Source: Nocardioides sp. BP30 (GTDB lineage: Bacteria > Actinomycetota > Actinomycetes > Propionibacteriales > Nocardioidaceae). Taken from it: 64,000 bases of DNA. Under the pieces are notes generated by a model. It had not been told where the DNA came from. It did not search any database and worked only from the letters and a program-made list of their open reading frames with translations. The stretch is from contig NZ_CP123620.1 of NCBI RefSeq assembly GCF_029873215.1, positions 3,286,001-3,350,000 of the forward strand, in the 5' to 3' direction. The stretch's first letter is position 1; every line of letters starts with the position of its first letter. Position numbers and translations under genes: made by a program. Of this stretch, positions 17,340 to 26,975 are shown piece after piece.

Positions 17340-18806
17340 ATGGCGGAGAAGACGAACGGCACGGGCGGTCAGGCGAACATCGGCGTGGTCGGGCTGGCGG
17401 TGATGGGGTCCAACCTGGCCCGGAACCTGGCCTCGCGGGAGGGCAACACCGTCGCCGTCTACAACCGCACCTACGCCCGCACCGAGGAGCTGATGAACGA
17501 GCACGGCGACCTCGGCTTCGTCGCCTCGGAGTCCATCGACGACTTCGTCGCCTCCCTGCGCACGCCGCGCACCGCGATCATCATGGTGCAGGCCGGCAAG
17601 GGCACCGACGCGGTCATCGAGCAGCTGGCCGACCGGTTCGAGCCGGGCGACATCATCGTCGACGGCGGCAACGCCAACTTCCACGACACCATCCGGCGTG
17701 AGCGGGAGCTGCGCGAGCGCGGGCTCAACTTCGTCGGCACCGGCATCTCCGGCGGCGAGGAGGGCGCGCTGCACGGGCCGTCGATCATGCCGGGCGGCTC
17801 CGCCGAGGCGTGGGAGACGCTCGGTCCGATCCTGCGCTCGATCGCCGCGGTGGCCGAGGGCGAGCCGTGCGTGACCCACGTCGGCACCGACGGCGCCGGC
17901 CACTTCGTCAAGATGGTGCACAACGGCATCGAGTACGCCGACATGCAGCTGATCGCCGAGGCCTACGACCTGCTGCGCCGGGTGGGTCGCCACGACGTGA
18001 CCGAGCTGGTCGACGTCTTCCGGTCCTGGAACGACGGCGACCTGCAGTCCTACCTCATCGAGATCACCGCCGAGGTGCTCTCCCAGACCGACGCGGAGAC
18101 GCACAAGCCACTGGTGGACGTGATCCTCGACGCGGCGGGTTCCAAGGGCACGGGCGTGTGGACGGTCCAGAACGCGGTGGGCCTCGGCATCCCCGTCTCC
18201 GGCATCGGCGAGGCCGTCTTCGCCCGCGCCGTCTCGAGCAAGCCCACCCAGCGCGCGGCAGTGCGAGCCAGCGTGAAGACCCGCCCGGAGCCCGTCGAGG
18301 CGCCCGAGGGCTTCGAGGACGACGTCCGCGCCGCCCTCTACGCCTCCAAGGTGGTCGCCTATGCCCAGGGCTTCGACCTGATCGTGGCCGGGGCGAAGGA
18401 GTTCGACTGGGACATCGACCTGGGCGCCATCGCGAAGATCTGGCGCGCCGGCTGCATCATCCGCGCACAGTTCCTCAACCGGATCGTGGAGGCGTACGCG
18501 AAGAACCCGGAGCTCGAGTCGCTGCTCGCCGACCCCTATTTCGCCGACGCGGTGGCGGAGGGCGAGGCCGCGTGGCGTCGCATCGTCGGGATCGCGGCGG
18601 CCTCCGGCGTACCTGCTCCGGGGTTCTCCTCCGCGCTGTCGTACTTCGACTCGCTGGCCTCCGAGCGGCTGCCCGCGGCCCTGATCCAGGGGCAGCGCGA
18701 CTTCTTCGGGGCGCACACCTACCAGCGTGTGGACAAGGAGGGCACCTTCCACACGATGTGGTCCGAGGACCGCCGGGAGGTGAAGACCGAGCCGTCGACC
18801 CACTGA
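17340..18806 (+). CDS. gnd: 6-phosphogluconate dehydrogenase, decarboxylating
   Basis: 488 residues from ATG 17340. NADP-binding GVVGLAVMGSNLARNLA, substrate loops GTGISGGEEGALHGPSIMPGG and the catalytic HFVKMVHNGIEYADMQLIAE are intact, and the C-terminal helices end with ALSYFDSLASERLPAALIQGQRDFFGAHTYQR. It converts 6-phosphogluconate to ribulose 5-phosphate, making NADPH in the oxidative pentose phosphate pathway. Length is that of the common dimeric form. Monocistronic, convergent with hutI. Confidence 0.96.
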   Translation: MAEKTNGTGGQANIGVVGLAVMGSNLARNLASREGNTVAVYNRTYARTEELMNEHGDLGFVASESIDDFVASLRTPRTAIIMVQAGKGTDAVIEQLADRFEPGDIIVDGGNANFHDTIRRERELRERGLNFVGTGISGGEEGALHGPSIMPGGSAEAWETLGPILRSIAAVAEGEPCVTHVGTDGAGHFVKMVHNGIEYADMQLIAEAYDLLRRVGRHDVTELVDVFRSWNDGDLQSYLIEITAEVLSQTDAETHKPLVDVILDAAGSKGTGVWTVQNAVGLGIPVSGIGEAVFARAVSSKPTQRAAVRASVKTRPEPVEAPEGFEDDVRAALYASKVVAYAQGFDLIVAGAKEFDWDIDLGAIAKIWRAGCIIRAQFLNRIVEAYAKNPELESLLADPYFADAVAEGEAAWRRIVGIAAASGVPAPGFSSALSYFDSLASERLPAALIQGQRDFFGAHTYQRVDKEGTFHTMWSEDRREVKTEPSTH

Positions 18807-18832
18807 GGCGGCATCGGGTCACGACATCGCCT

Positions 18833-18902
18833 TGTAACGCGGTGTCCGGCTCTGTTCCGCGGTGTCGCAGCACCGCAGAACAGTGCCGGACACCGCGTTA
18901 CA
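18833..18902. terminator. Large nested palindrome between gnd and hutI
   Basis: Arms 18833-18857 and 18878-18902 pair at 24 of 25 positions; the loop itself holds a further hairpin (GCGGTG / CACCGC, 18859-18876). The right arm covers the hutI stop codon. Likely a bidirectional terminator, unusually long for that role. Confidence 0.7.
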
Positions 18903-20076
18903 GCTGAGCGCGGCCGCCGACCCAGACGCTCTGCACCAGCGGTACCCCGGGCCGGTAGGCCAGGTGCACGTGGCTGGGCGCGTTTAGCAGGACGAGGTCG
19001 GCGCGCGCTCCGGGCACCAGCGCTCCGACGTCGGACCGGCCCAGCGCCGCAGCACCCCCGGCGGTGGCCGCGTACACGGCCTCGGCCGGACTCATCCCCA
19101 TCTCCCGGACGGCGAGGGCGATGCACAGCGGCAGCGAGCTGGTGTAGCACGAGCCGGGGTTGCAGTCGCTGGCGAGCGCTACCCGTACGCCGGCGTCGAG
19201 CAGGCGGCGCGCATCCGGATACGGCTGCCGGGTGGAGAACTCCACGCCGGGCAGCAGCGTGGCGATGGTGCCGGCCTCCCGGAGCGCATGGACGTCCTCG
19301 TCGCCGAGGTGGGTGCAGTGGTCGACGGCCACCAGCCCCAGCTCGGCGGCCAGCAGCGCGCCCGGACCCGGCCCGAGCTGGTTGGCATGCAGCCGCCCGC
19401 GCAGCCCGGCCGCGGCGCCCGCCCGGAGCACCGTGCGGGCCTGGTCGGCGTCGAACGCACCGCGCTCGCAGAACGCGTCGATCCAGGTCGCGTACGGCGC
19501 CGCGGCCGCCAGCATCGGCCCGGTGACGAGCTCGACGTAGGCCGCGGGGTCCTCGGCGTACTCCGGCGGCACCACGTGCGCCCCGAGGAAGGTGGTCTCG
19601 GAGGTGAGCCGTCGCGCGATCCGCAGCGAGCGCTCCTCGTCGGCGACGGTGAGCCCGTAGCCGGACTTGATCTCCACGGTGGTGGTGCCCTGCCGGCGCA
19701 TCTCGCCGACGTGCCGCGCCACGCCCGCCGCGAGCTCGTCGTCGCTCGCGGCCCGGGTGGCAGCGACGGTGGTGCGGATGCCACCGGCGGAGTAGTGCTC
19801 GCCGGTCATCCGCGCCGCGAACTCGGCCGCCCGGTCCCCCGCGAAGACCAGGTGGCTGTGGCTGTCCACGAAGCCGGGCAGCACGGCACGTCCGCCGGCG
19901 TCGACGACCGCGTCGGCGGCCGGCGCCCGGGCGGCGTCGCCGATCCAGGCGATCAGGCCGTCCTCGACGACGAGCGCGGCGCCGGCGCGGATCCCGAGCA
20001 GGTCCTCCGCGGCCGGGTCGTTGGTGACCAGCTCGCCGATGCCGGTGATCAGCAGGGTGCGGTGGTCCTCGCTCAT
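18898..20076 (-). CDS. hutI: Imidazolonepropionase
   Basis: 392 residues, amidohydrolase superfamily. The metal site H-x-H is in [15 protein letters not shown], followed by [38 protein letters not shown], and the late [20 protein letters not shown], all diagnostic for HutI. It hydrolyses imidazolonepropionate to N-formimino-L-glutamate, the third step of histidine breakdown. Start overlaps the stop of hutF by ATGA (20073-20076); it is the last gene of the hut operon. Confidence 0.95.
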   Translation of the reverse strand: MSEDHRTLLITGIGELVTNDPAAEDLLGIRAGAALVVEDGLIAWIGDAARAPAADAVVDAGGRAVLPGFVDSHSHLVFAGDRAAEFAARMTGEHYSAGGIRTTVAATRAASDDELAAGVARHVGEMRRQGTTTVEIKSGYGLTVADEERSLRIARRLTSETTFLGAHVVPPEYAEDPAAYVELVTGPMLAAAAPYATWIDAFCERGAFDADQARTVLRAGAAAGLRGRLHANQLGPGPGALLAAELGLVAVDHCTHLGDEDVHALREAGTIATLLPGVEFSTRQPYPDARRLLDAGVRVALASDCNPGSCYTSSLPLCIALAVREMGMSPAEAVYAATAGGAAALGRSDVGALVPGARADLVLLNAPSHVHLAYRPGVPLVQSVWVGGRAQL

Positions 20077-21422
20077 GCCCCGATCGCCCCGATCCTCTCG
20101 ATCGCCCCGATCGCCTCGCCCAGGGCCGCCCCGACCGCGCGATGGTCGCCGTCGAACACGATCCGGCCCTCGATCATCACCCCGACGACGTCGGCGGCAC
20201 CGGCAGCGAACACGGCGCCGTGCTCGTCGCCGCCCGTGCCGGCGGTCCGCGGCGAGTCAGGGTCGACCGTCACCAGATCGGCGCGCCGTCCGACCGCTAT
20301 CTCACCGGCGTCGTCGAAGCCGAGGCTGCGGTGTCCGTCGACCGTGGCGGCGCACAGCAGCTCGGCGGCGCTCCAGTGGCCGCGCTCGCGGGTGGCCAGG
20401 CGCTCGTCGAGCTCCAGCGCGCGCATCTCCTCGAAGGCGTCGATCACCGCGTGGCTGTCCGAGCCGAGCGTGATCACGGCGCCGGCCTCCCGCAGCTCGC
20501 GACTGGGCCCGATCCCGTCGGCGAGGTCGCGCTCGGTGGTCGGGCAGAAGGAGGCGAACACACCCGCCTCCCCGAGCAGCCGGACGTCGGTGGCCGTCAG
20601 GTGGGTGGCGTGCACGACGCTGGTCATCGGTCCCAGCATGCCGTGCTCGGCGAGCAGGCCGGTGGGCGTCAGGCCGTACGCCGCCCGGCAGTCCTCGTTC
20701 TCCCTGACCTGCTCGGAGACGTGGACGTGCACCGGCACGCCCGCTGCGACGTACGGCGCGAAGGCCTGCAGCGCGGCGCGGGGGACGGCTCGCACCGAGT
20801 GGGCGGCGACCCCCAGCCGCACGTCCGGGGCGGCTCGGGCATCGAGGGAGGCGCGTAGGGCCTCGACCCGGTCCTGCCAGGCCTGCGTGCTGCCGTCGCT
20901 GAAGCGTCGCTGGACACCCTGGGGCGACGCGCCGAACCCGCTGGAGAGGTAGAGCGTGTCGAGCAGCGTGATCCTGATGCCGGCGTCGCGGGCCGCCGCC
21001 AGGAGCGCCTCACCCATCGCGTTCGGGTCGGCGTAGGGGGTGCCGTCACCCTGGTGGTGCAGGTAGTGGAACTCCCCCACTGCGGTGTAGCCGGCGGCCA
21101 CCATCTCCCCGAAGACCGCGCGGGCCAACCGCCGGTAGGAGTCGGGGTCGAGCCACTCGGCCACGGCGTACATCCGCTCGCGCCAGGTCCAGAAGGTGCC
21201 GCGGTCGGCCTGGGTGCGACCGCGCAGGGCGCGATGGAAGGCGTGGCTGTGGGTGTTGGCGAAGCCGGGCAGGCTCAGGCCGTCCACCCGGACGGCGCCC
21301 GTGCTCTGCTCAGGCGCCGCGTCGGGGACGACCCGGGTGAACCGGCCCTGCTCGACCTCCACCACGACGCCGTCACGCACCCGGCCGCCCACCCAGGCGC
21401 GCTCGAGCACGTAACGGCTCAC
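20073..21422 (-). CDS. hutF: Formimidoylglutamate deiminase
   Basis: 449 residues from GTG 21422, which overlaps the upstream stop as GTGA. Amidohydrolase fold with [58 protein letters not shown] spacing, HVHVSEQ, THLT and [11 protein letters not shown]. These match HutF, which deiminates N-formimino-L-glutamate to N-formyl-L-glutamate and ammonia. It sits between the M20 hydrolase and hutI in one operon. Confidence 0.94.
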   Translation of the reverse strand: MSRYVLERAWVGGRVRDGVVVEVEQGRFTRVVPDAAPEQSTGAVRVDGLSLPGFANTHSHAFHRALRGRTQADRGTFWTWRERMYAVAEWLDPDSYRRLARAVFGEMVAAGYTAVGEFHYLHHQGDGTPYADPNAMGEALLAAARDAGIRITLLDTLYLSSGFGASPQGVQRRFSDGSTQAWQDRVEALRASLDARAAPDVRLGVAAHSVRAVPRAALQAFAPYVAAGVPVHVHVSEQVRENEDCRAAYGLTPTGLLAEHGMLGPMTSVVHATHLTATDVRLLGEAGVFASFCPTTERDLADGIGPSRELREAGAVITLGSDSHAVIDAFEEMRALELDERLATRERGHWSAAELLCAATVDGHRSLGFDDAGEIAVGRRADLVTVDPDSPRTAGTGGDEHGAVFAAGAADVVGVMIEGRIVFDGDHRAVGAALGEAIGAIERIGAIGA

Positions 21423-22627
21423 CGGACGAGCCCGGCGAGCACGTCGGCGAGCGCCTGCACGCCGGCGAGGCAGTCGGCCGTCGCGGCCGTCTCCTGCGGC
21501 GCGTGCGAGACGCCGGTCGGGTTGCGCACGAAGAGCATCGCCGAGGGCAGCCCCGCTTCCTGCAGGACGCCGGCGTCGTGGCCCGCCTGCGTCGGCAGGA
21601 CCGGCGCGGTCCCTCCCGGAGCCAGGGCGGTGGCCACCCGGTCCCGGAGCCGTACGTCGAAGGTCACGGCGCGGCTGACCGACTCCGCGGTGACGGTGAG
21701 CGAGGTGCCGTCCCGCTCGGCCCGGTCGACGGCTTGGCGCTCGATCCCTGCGACCAGGGCGGCCAGCGCCTCGTCGGACTCCGCGCGGGCATCGAGCCAG
21801 GCGGTGACGTGGGAGGGCACCGCGTTGGTGCCGTTCGGACGGACCTCGACCCGCCCGAAGGTGCTCCGAGCGCCGGTCAGCCGGGCCTGCTTGTTCGCCG
21901 CCAGCACCGTCATCGCATAGGTCAGCATGGGGTCGGCGCGATCCTCCATCCGGGTGGTGCCGGCATGGTCGGCGCGACCTGCGACGTCGTACCGGAAGCG
22001 GCCGTGCGGCCAGATGCCACCACCGACCCCGACCGCCGCGTCGCGATCGACCAGGCCACGGCCCTGCTCGACGTGGAGCTCGACATAGCTGCCGACACCG
22101 TCGAGCAGCGTCGAGCGAGCGCCGTCCGCGGCGCCCTCGACCACGTCGCCCAGCCGGACGCCGTCGCGGTCGGTGAGCTCGCGGGCGTCGTCCCAGGAGG
22201 CGGTGCCGACCGCGAGCCGGGAGCCGAGGCAGGCACGGCCGAAGCGCGAGCCCTCCTCCTCGACGAACGCCGCCACCCCGAGCGACCGCGCCGGCAGCAC
22301 GCCACGCTCCCGCAGCAGGTCGATCGCCGCGAAGGCCGACACGACCCCCAGCGGCCCGTCGAACGCGCCGCCGTCGAGCACCGAGTCGAGGTGCGATCCG
22401 GTCAGCACCCGGTCGGCACCGGTGTCCCTCGCTGCCGGGTGCCACCATGCGACCAGGTTCCCGAACGGGTCCTCCTCGAGGTCGAGCCCGCGCTCGGCCG
22501 CCGCCTCGCGGAACCACGCGCGAAGCTCGAGCTCCGCGGAGAGCCAGGGCTGGCGGAAGTACCCGCCCGAGGACGCCGAGCGCCCGACGGGGGCGAGGTC
22601 ACGCCACATCCCCTCGAAGTCCGCCAT
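21419..22627 (-). CDS. M20-family allantoate-amidohydrolase-like protein of the hut operon
   Basis: 402 residues from ATG 22627, 4 bases after the hutU stop. Metal-binding motifs of the AllC/carbamoylase group are present: LTGSHLDSVLDGGAFDGPLG, AFVEEEGSRFGRACLGSR, YVELHVEQG and AGHDAGVLQEAG. By family it hydrolyses an N-carbamoyl or similar amide. Its place between hutU and hutF, with no hutG in the cluster, suggests that it removes the formyl group from N-formylglutamate; that is inference from context. The same gene order is annotated in Streptomyces. Confidence 0.88.
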   Translation of the reverse strand: MADFEGMWRDLAPVGRSASSGGYFRQPWLSAELELRAWFREAAAERGLDLEEDPFGNLVAWWHPAARDTGADRVLTGSHLDSVLDGGAFDGPLGVVSAFAAIDLLRERGVLPARSLGVAAFVEEEGSRFGRACLGSRLAVGTASWDDARELTDRDGVRLGDVVEGAADGARSTLLDGVGSYVELHVEQGRGLVDRDAAVGVGGGIWPHGRFRYDVAGRADHAGTTRMEDRADPMLTYAMTVLAANKQARLTGARSTFGRVEVRPNGTNAVPSHVTAWLDARAESDEALAALVAGIERQAVDRAERDGTSLTVTAESVSRAVTFDVRLRDRVATALAPGGTAPVLPTQAGHDAGVLQEAGLPSAMLFVRNPTGVSHAPQETAATADCLAGVQALADVLAGLVR

Positions 22628-22631
22628 CGGG

Positions 22632-24308
22632 TCACCCCTCCCTGACCGGGATCCGGACACCTCGCTCGGCCGCGACCTCGGCGGCCCGGTCGTAGCCGGC
22701 GTCGACATGCCTGATCACGCCCATCCCCGGGTCGTTGGTCAGCACCCGCTCGATCTTCTGCGCTGCCAGGTCGGTGCCGTCGGCGACGCAGACCTGGCCT
22801 GCGTGGATCGAGCGGCCCATCCCGACGCCGCCGCCATGATGGATCGAGACCCACGTCGCGCCGGAGGCGGTGTTGACCAGCGCGTTCAGGAGCGCCCAGT
22901 CGGCGATCGCGTCGGAGCCGTCCAGCATCGCCTCGGTCTCCCGGTACGGCGAGGCCACGGACCCGCAGTCGAGGTGGTCGCGGCCGATCACGATCGGCGC
23001 CTTGAGCTCGCCGTTGCGCACCATCTCGTTGAACCTCAGGCCGGCGAGATGGCGCTCGCCGTACCCGAGCCAGCAGATCCGCGCCGGCAGGCCCTGGAAG
23101 TGGACGCGCTCCTGCGCCATGGTGATCCACCTGCACAGGCGCTCGTTGTCACCGAAGAGCTCGAGGATCGCCTCGTCGGTCCTGCGGATGTCCTCGGGAT
23201 CGCCCGACAGCGCCGCCCACCGGAAGGGGCCCTTGCCCTCGCAGAACAGCGGGCGGATGTACGCCGGCACGAACCCGGGGAACTCGAACGCCCGGTCGTA
23301 GCCGCCCTTGCGAGCCTCGTCGCGGATCGAGTTGCCGTAGTCGAAGACCTCGGCGCCGGCGTCCTGGAACTCCACCATCGCCCGCACGTGAGCGGCCATC
23401 GAGGCGCGGGCCTGTTGCGTGAACGCCTCCGGGTCGCTGGCGGCCCGCTCGTGCCACTCCTCGAACGGCACCCCCGCCGGCAGGTAGGACAACGGGTCGT
23501 GGGCCGAGGTCTGGTCGGTGACGATGTCGATCGGGGCGCGGCGCGCCAGCAGCTCGGGGAGGACCTCGGCGGCGTTGCCGAGCAGCCCGATCGACAGGCC
23601 GCGGCGGGCGTCCCGGGCCTCGGTGGCCAGCGCCAGGGCGTGGTCGAGCGAGTCGGCCCGTACGTCGAGGTAGCGGTGCTCGATGCGGCGGGTGATCCGG
23701 GACTCGTCGACGTCGACGCAGATCGCCACGCCGTCGTTCATGGTCACCGCCAGCGGCTGGGCACCACCCATGCCACCCAGCCCCGCGGTCACGGTGATGG
23801 TGCCGGCCAGCGTGCCGCCGAACCTCTTGTCGGCGACGGCGGCGAACGTCTCGAACGTGCCCTGGAGGATGCCCTGGGTGCCGATGTAGATCCACGAGCC
23901 GGCCGTCATCTGGCCGTACATCGTCAGGCCGAGCTCCTCCAGCCGGCGGAACTCCTCCCAGTTCGCCCAGTCGCCGACCAGGTTGGAGTTGGCGATCAGG
24001 ACGCGCGGTGCCCACTCGTGGGTGCGCATCACGCCGACCGGCTTGCCGCTCTGCACCAGCATGGTCTCGTCGGGCTCGAGGTCGCGCAGGGTGCGCACGA
24101 GCGCGTCGTACGCCTCCCAGCTGCGGGCCGCCCTGCCGGTGCCGCCGTAGACGACGAGGTCCTCGGGGCGCTCGGCGACCTCGGGGTCGAGGTTGTTCAT
24201 CAGCATCCGCAGGGGTGCCTCGGTCTGCCACGACTTCGCGCTCAGGTCCGAGCCGGTGGCCGCGTGGATGGGCAGTCGCTGGTTCGTGGAGCCTGTCGAG
24301 GTGGTCAT
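22632..24308 (-). CDS. hutU: Urocanate hydratase
   Basis: 558 residues from ATG 24308 (ATGA overlap with hutH). Tightly bound NAD+ motif region [66 protein letters not shown] with the active-site Cys, and [19 protein letters not shown] are all typical. Converts urocanate to imidazolonepropionate, the second step of histidine degradation. Confidence 0.97.
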   Translation of the reverse strand: MTTSTGSTNQRLPIHAATGSDLSAKSWQTEAPLRMLMNNLDPEVAERPEDLVVYGGTGRAARSWEAYDALVRTLRDLEPDETMLVQSGKPVGVMRTHEWAPRVLIANSNLVGDWANWEEFRRLEELGLTMYGQMTAGSWIYIGTQGILQGTFETFAAVADKRFGGTLAGTITVTAGLGGMGGAQPLAVTMNDGVAICVDVDESRITRRIEHRYLDVRADSLDHALALATEARDARRGLSIGLLGNAAEVLPELLARRAPIDIVTDQTSAHDPLSYLPAGVPFEEWHERAASDPEAFTQQARASMAAHVRAMVEFQDAGAEVFDYGNSIRDEARKGGYDRAFEFPGFVPAYIRPLFCEGKGPFRWAALSGDPEDIRRTDEAILELFGDNERLCRWITMAQERVHFQGLPARICWLGYGERHLAGLRFNEMVRNGELKAPIVIGRDHLDCGSVASPYRETEAMLDGSDAIADWALLNALVNTASGATWVSIHHGGGVGMGRSIHAGQVCVADGTDLAAQKIERVLTNDPGMGVIRHVDAGYDRAAEVAAERGVRIPVREG

Positions 24309-25867
24309 GCGAGCTCTCCGATCACGCTCGTGGCGGCGGCCGTCACCCGGCGGTCCACGACGAGCTGGTAGGCGGTGTCGATGTCGGGGGCGAGGAAGCG
24401 GTCGGGCCCGGGACCGGCGACGCCGGCCCCGCGCAGCAGCGCGACGACGGCGCCCGTCGCGGGCGACGGCTCGAGCGGACGGCGCAGGTCGAGCGCCCGG
24501 GCCGCCGTCATCAGCTCGATGCCCAACACCCGGGCGAGGCCGTCGACCGACCGGCGGAGCTTGCGCGCCGCCGACCAGCCCATCGAGACGTGGTCCTCCT
24601 GCATCGCGCTGCTGGGGATGGAGTCGACCGACGCGGGATGGGCCAGCCGCTTGAGCTCGGAGACGATCGCGGCCTGGGTGTACTGGGCGATCATCAGGCC
24701 GGAGTCCACGCCGGGGTCGTCGGCCAGGAACGGCGGCAGGCCGTGGCTGCGCGCGGTGTCGAGGAAGCGATCGGTACGCCGCTCGGCGATCGAGGCGACG
24801 TCGGCGGCCACGATCGCCAGGAAGTCCAGCACGTAGGCGATCGGCGCACCGTGGAAGTTGCCGTTGGACTCGACCCGGCCGGCTTCGTCCGACCCTGTCG
24901 GGACCAGCACCACCGGGTTGTCGATCGCAGCGGCGAGCTCGCGTCCGGCGACGGCGACGGCGTGGGCGAGCGTGTCGCGGGCGGCGCCGTGCACCTGCGG
25001 CGAGCAGCGCAGCGAGTAGGCGTCCTGGACGCGGTGGCAGTCCGGGCCGCGGTGGGAGGCCACCACCCCCGAGTCGCGCAGCAGCGCCGTCAGGTTGGCA
25101 GCGGAGGCCGCTTGGCCGGGGTGGGGACGGATCGCCTGCAGCTCGGGCGCGAACACCCGGTCGGTGCCGAGCTGACCCTCCACCGACATCGCGGCCGTGA
25201 CGTCGGCGACCTTGAGCAGCTCGGTCAGGTCGTCGATCGCCAGCGCCAGCATGCCGAGCATGCCGTCGGTGCCGTTGATCAGCGCGAGCCCCTCCTTCTC
25301 GGCCAGCTCGACCGGTGCCAGACCCGCCGCTGCCAGGGCCTGGGCGGCCGGCAGGCGCGTGCCCCCGGCGTCGAGCACCTCGCCCTCCCCCATCAGGACC
25401 AGCGCGCAGTGGGCCAGCGGGGCGAGGTCGCCGGAGCAGCCGAGGGAACCATACTCGTGGACCACCGGGGTGATGCCGGCCGAGAGGAGCGCCGCCATCA
25501 GCTCCGCTGTCGCCCGTCGTACGCCGGTCCGGCCCGTGGCCAGCGTGGAGAGCCGCAGCAGCATGAGGGCGCGGACGACCTCGCGCTCGACGGCCGGACC
25601 CGAGCCGGCGGCGTGCGAGCGCACCAACGAGCGCTGCAGCTGGGCGCGCAGGTCCCCGGGGATGTGCCGGGTGGCGAGGGCGCCGAACCCGGTGGAGACG
25701 CCGTAGACCGGCGTGGCGGAGGCGGCGAGAGCGTCGACGACGGTGCGGGCGGCGTCGATCGCGGTGAGGGCCTCGGCGCTCAGCTCGACGGTGGCGCCTC
25801 GGCGGGCGACCGCCACGACGTCGGCGATCGCGAGCGGCCCGACGCCGACGGTGATGTGTTCGACCAT
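24305..25867 (-). CDS. hutH: Histidine ammonia-lyase
   Basis: 520 residues from ATG 25867 (GGAA 7 bases upstream). Typical sequence [16 protein letters not shown] with the catalytic Tyr, [14 protein letters not shown] [17 protein letters not shown], and [12 protein letters not shown]. The MIO prosthetic-group motif reads Cys-Ser-Gly (residues 144-146, in [14 protein letters not shown]) instead of the textbook Ala-Ser-Gly; the essential Ser and Gly are intact. Removes ammonia from L-histidine to give urocanate. First gene of the operon, divergent from the IclR gene. Confidence 0.95.
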   Translation of the reverse strand: MVEHITVGVGPLAIADVVAVARRGATVELSAEALTAIDAARTVVDALAASATPVYGVSTGFGALATRHIPGDLRAQLQRSLVRSHAAGSGPAVEREVVRALMLLRLSTLATGRTGVRRATAELMAALLSAGITPVVHEYGSLGCSGDLAPLAHCALVLMGEGEVLDAGGTRLPAAQALAAAGLAPVELAEKEGLALINGTDGMLGMLALAIDDLTELLKVADVTAAMSVEGQLGTDRVFAPELQAIRPHPGQAASAANLTALLRDSGVVASHRGPDCHRVQDAYSLRCSPQVHGAARDTLAHAVAVAGRELAAAIDNPVVLVPTGSDEAGRVESNGNFHGAPIAYVLDFLAIVAADVASIAERRTDRFLDTARSHGLPPFLADDPGVDSGLMIAQYTQAAIVSELKRLAHPASVDSIPSSAMQEDHVSMGWSAARKLRRSVDGLARVLGIELMTAARALDLRRPLEPSPATGAVVALLRGAGVAGPGPDRFLAPDIDTAYQLVVDRRVTAAATSVIGELA

Positions 25868-25921
25868 GCTGACATTCCATGCCCGTCGCCGGCGTGGCAC
25901 CAGAGCCGAAGAGGCCTTGCC

Positions 25922-25961
25922 GTCTCGTATCCGAGACAAAGGACTGTCTGGGATCCGAGAC
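25922..25961. promoter_or_regulatory. Twin IclR operator-like palindromes (hut promoter)
   Basis: GTCTCGTATCCGAGAC at 25922-25937 and GTCTGGGATCCGAGAC at 25946-25961: two 16-bp palindromes, centres 24 bp apart, in the divergent promoter of hutH and the IclR gene. Spacing and symmetry suit an IclR dimer-of-dimers. Confidence 0.7.
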
Positions 25962-25992
25962 CGGCGGCTCCGACCGTGGCACCCTCGGACCC

Positions 25993-26760
25993 ATGAGTCA
26001 GGTCCCGGCCGCGACGCGGGCGCTGCGCGTGCTGCGGTTCCTCGCCACCCAGGCCGACCCGGTCCCCCTCGAGGCGCTGATGCGGGCGTGCGAGCTGCCG
26101 CGGAGCACGGCGTACCACCTGGTCAACGCGATGATCGAGGAGGGCTTCGTCGTGCATCTCGCCGACGAGCGGCGGTACGGCCTCGGCGTCGCGGCGTTCG
26201 AGGCGGGCAGCGGTTACATCCGTCAGGCACCGCTGCAGCGGATCGCCCGTCGGCCACTCGCCCAGCTGGTCGACATGATCGGGCACAGCGCGCACCTCGC
26301 CGTCCTGCACGGCCGGGACGTCCTGTACGTCGTCGAGGAGCGCGCGCCCGGTCGCCCGCCCCTGGTGACCGACGTCGGCGTGCGGCTGCCGGCCCACCTG
26401 ACCGCGAGCGGCCGGGCCATCCTCGGCGGCCTGCCCGCGAGCCAGGTGCGGGCGCTCTACCCGGATCGGGCCGCGTTCGCCGACCGCACCGGCCGGGGCC
26501 CGCAGTCCCCCAGCGCGCTGCGCGCCGTACTCGCCGAGCAGCGCCGCCGCGGGTTCGCCGTCGAGGACGGCGAGGTGACCCTCGGGATGGCAAGCATCGC
26601 GATGCCGGTGCTCGACCACAACGACCATCCTGTCGCCGGGCTCGCGGTCACCTACCCGACCGATGTCGCCGGCCCTCCCCACCCGGACGAGCTGGCGCGT
26701 TGCGCCCGATCACTGAGCCAGCGGCTGGGATCGCGCACCCGGGAGCACCCGGATCGTTGA
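25993..26760 (+). CDS. IclR family regulator, probable hut regulator
   Basis: 255 residues from ATG 25993. N-terminal winged helix-turn-helix ([48 protein letters not shown]) and the IclR effector domain ([51 protein letters not shown]). Divergent from the hut operon with palindromic operators between, so it is the likely histidine/urocanate-responsive regulator. Confidence 0.9.
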   Translation: MSQVPAATRALRVLRFLATQADPVPLEALMRACELPRSTAYHLVNAMIEEGFVVHLADERRYGLGVAAFEAGSGYIRQAPLQRIARRPLAQLVDMIGHSAHLAVLHGRDVLYVVEERAPGRPPLVTDVGVRLPAHLTASGRAILGGLPASQVRALYPDRAAFADRTGRGPQSPSALRAVLAEQRRRGFAVEDGEVTLGMASIAMPVLDHNDHPVAGLAVTYPTDVAGPPHPDELARCARSLSQRLGSRTREHPDR

Positions 26761-26975
26761 ATCTTGAAACGACTCACACGTTTGCCGACCCGGCCGATCG
26801 GCCACCTGCTACCCGCACACGCCCGACTTACCTCGACGAGGTCTTCCCACAGTCTTCGCGTGACTCGGCACCGGTACCCAAGAAGCACGCTCACGAAGTG
26901 ATCGTCGCGACGAGCCCGAACGGCACGTCGCGGCCCGGTCGCGGCTTTCCCCCAGGCAATCCCCCGAGGAGCACA

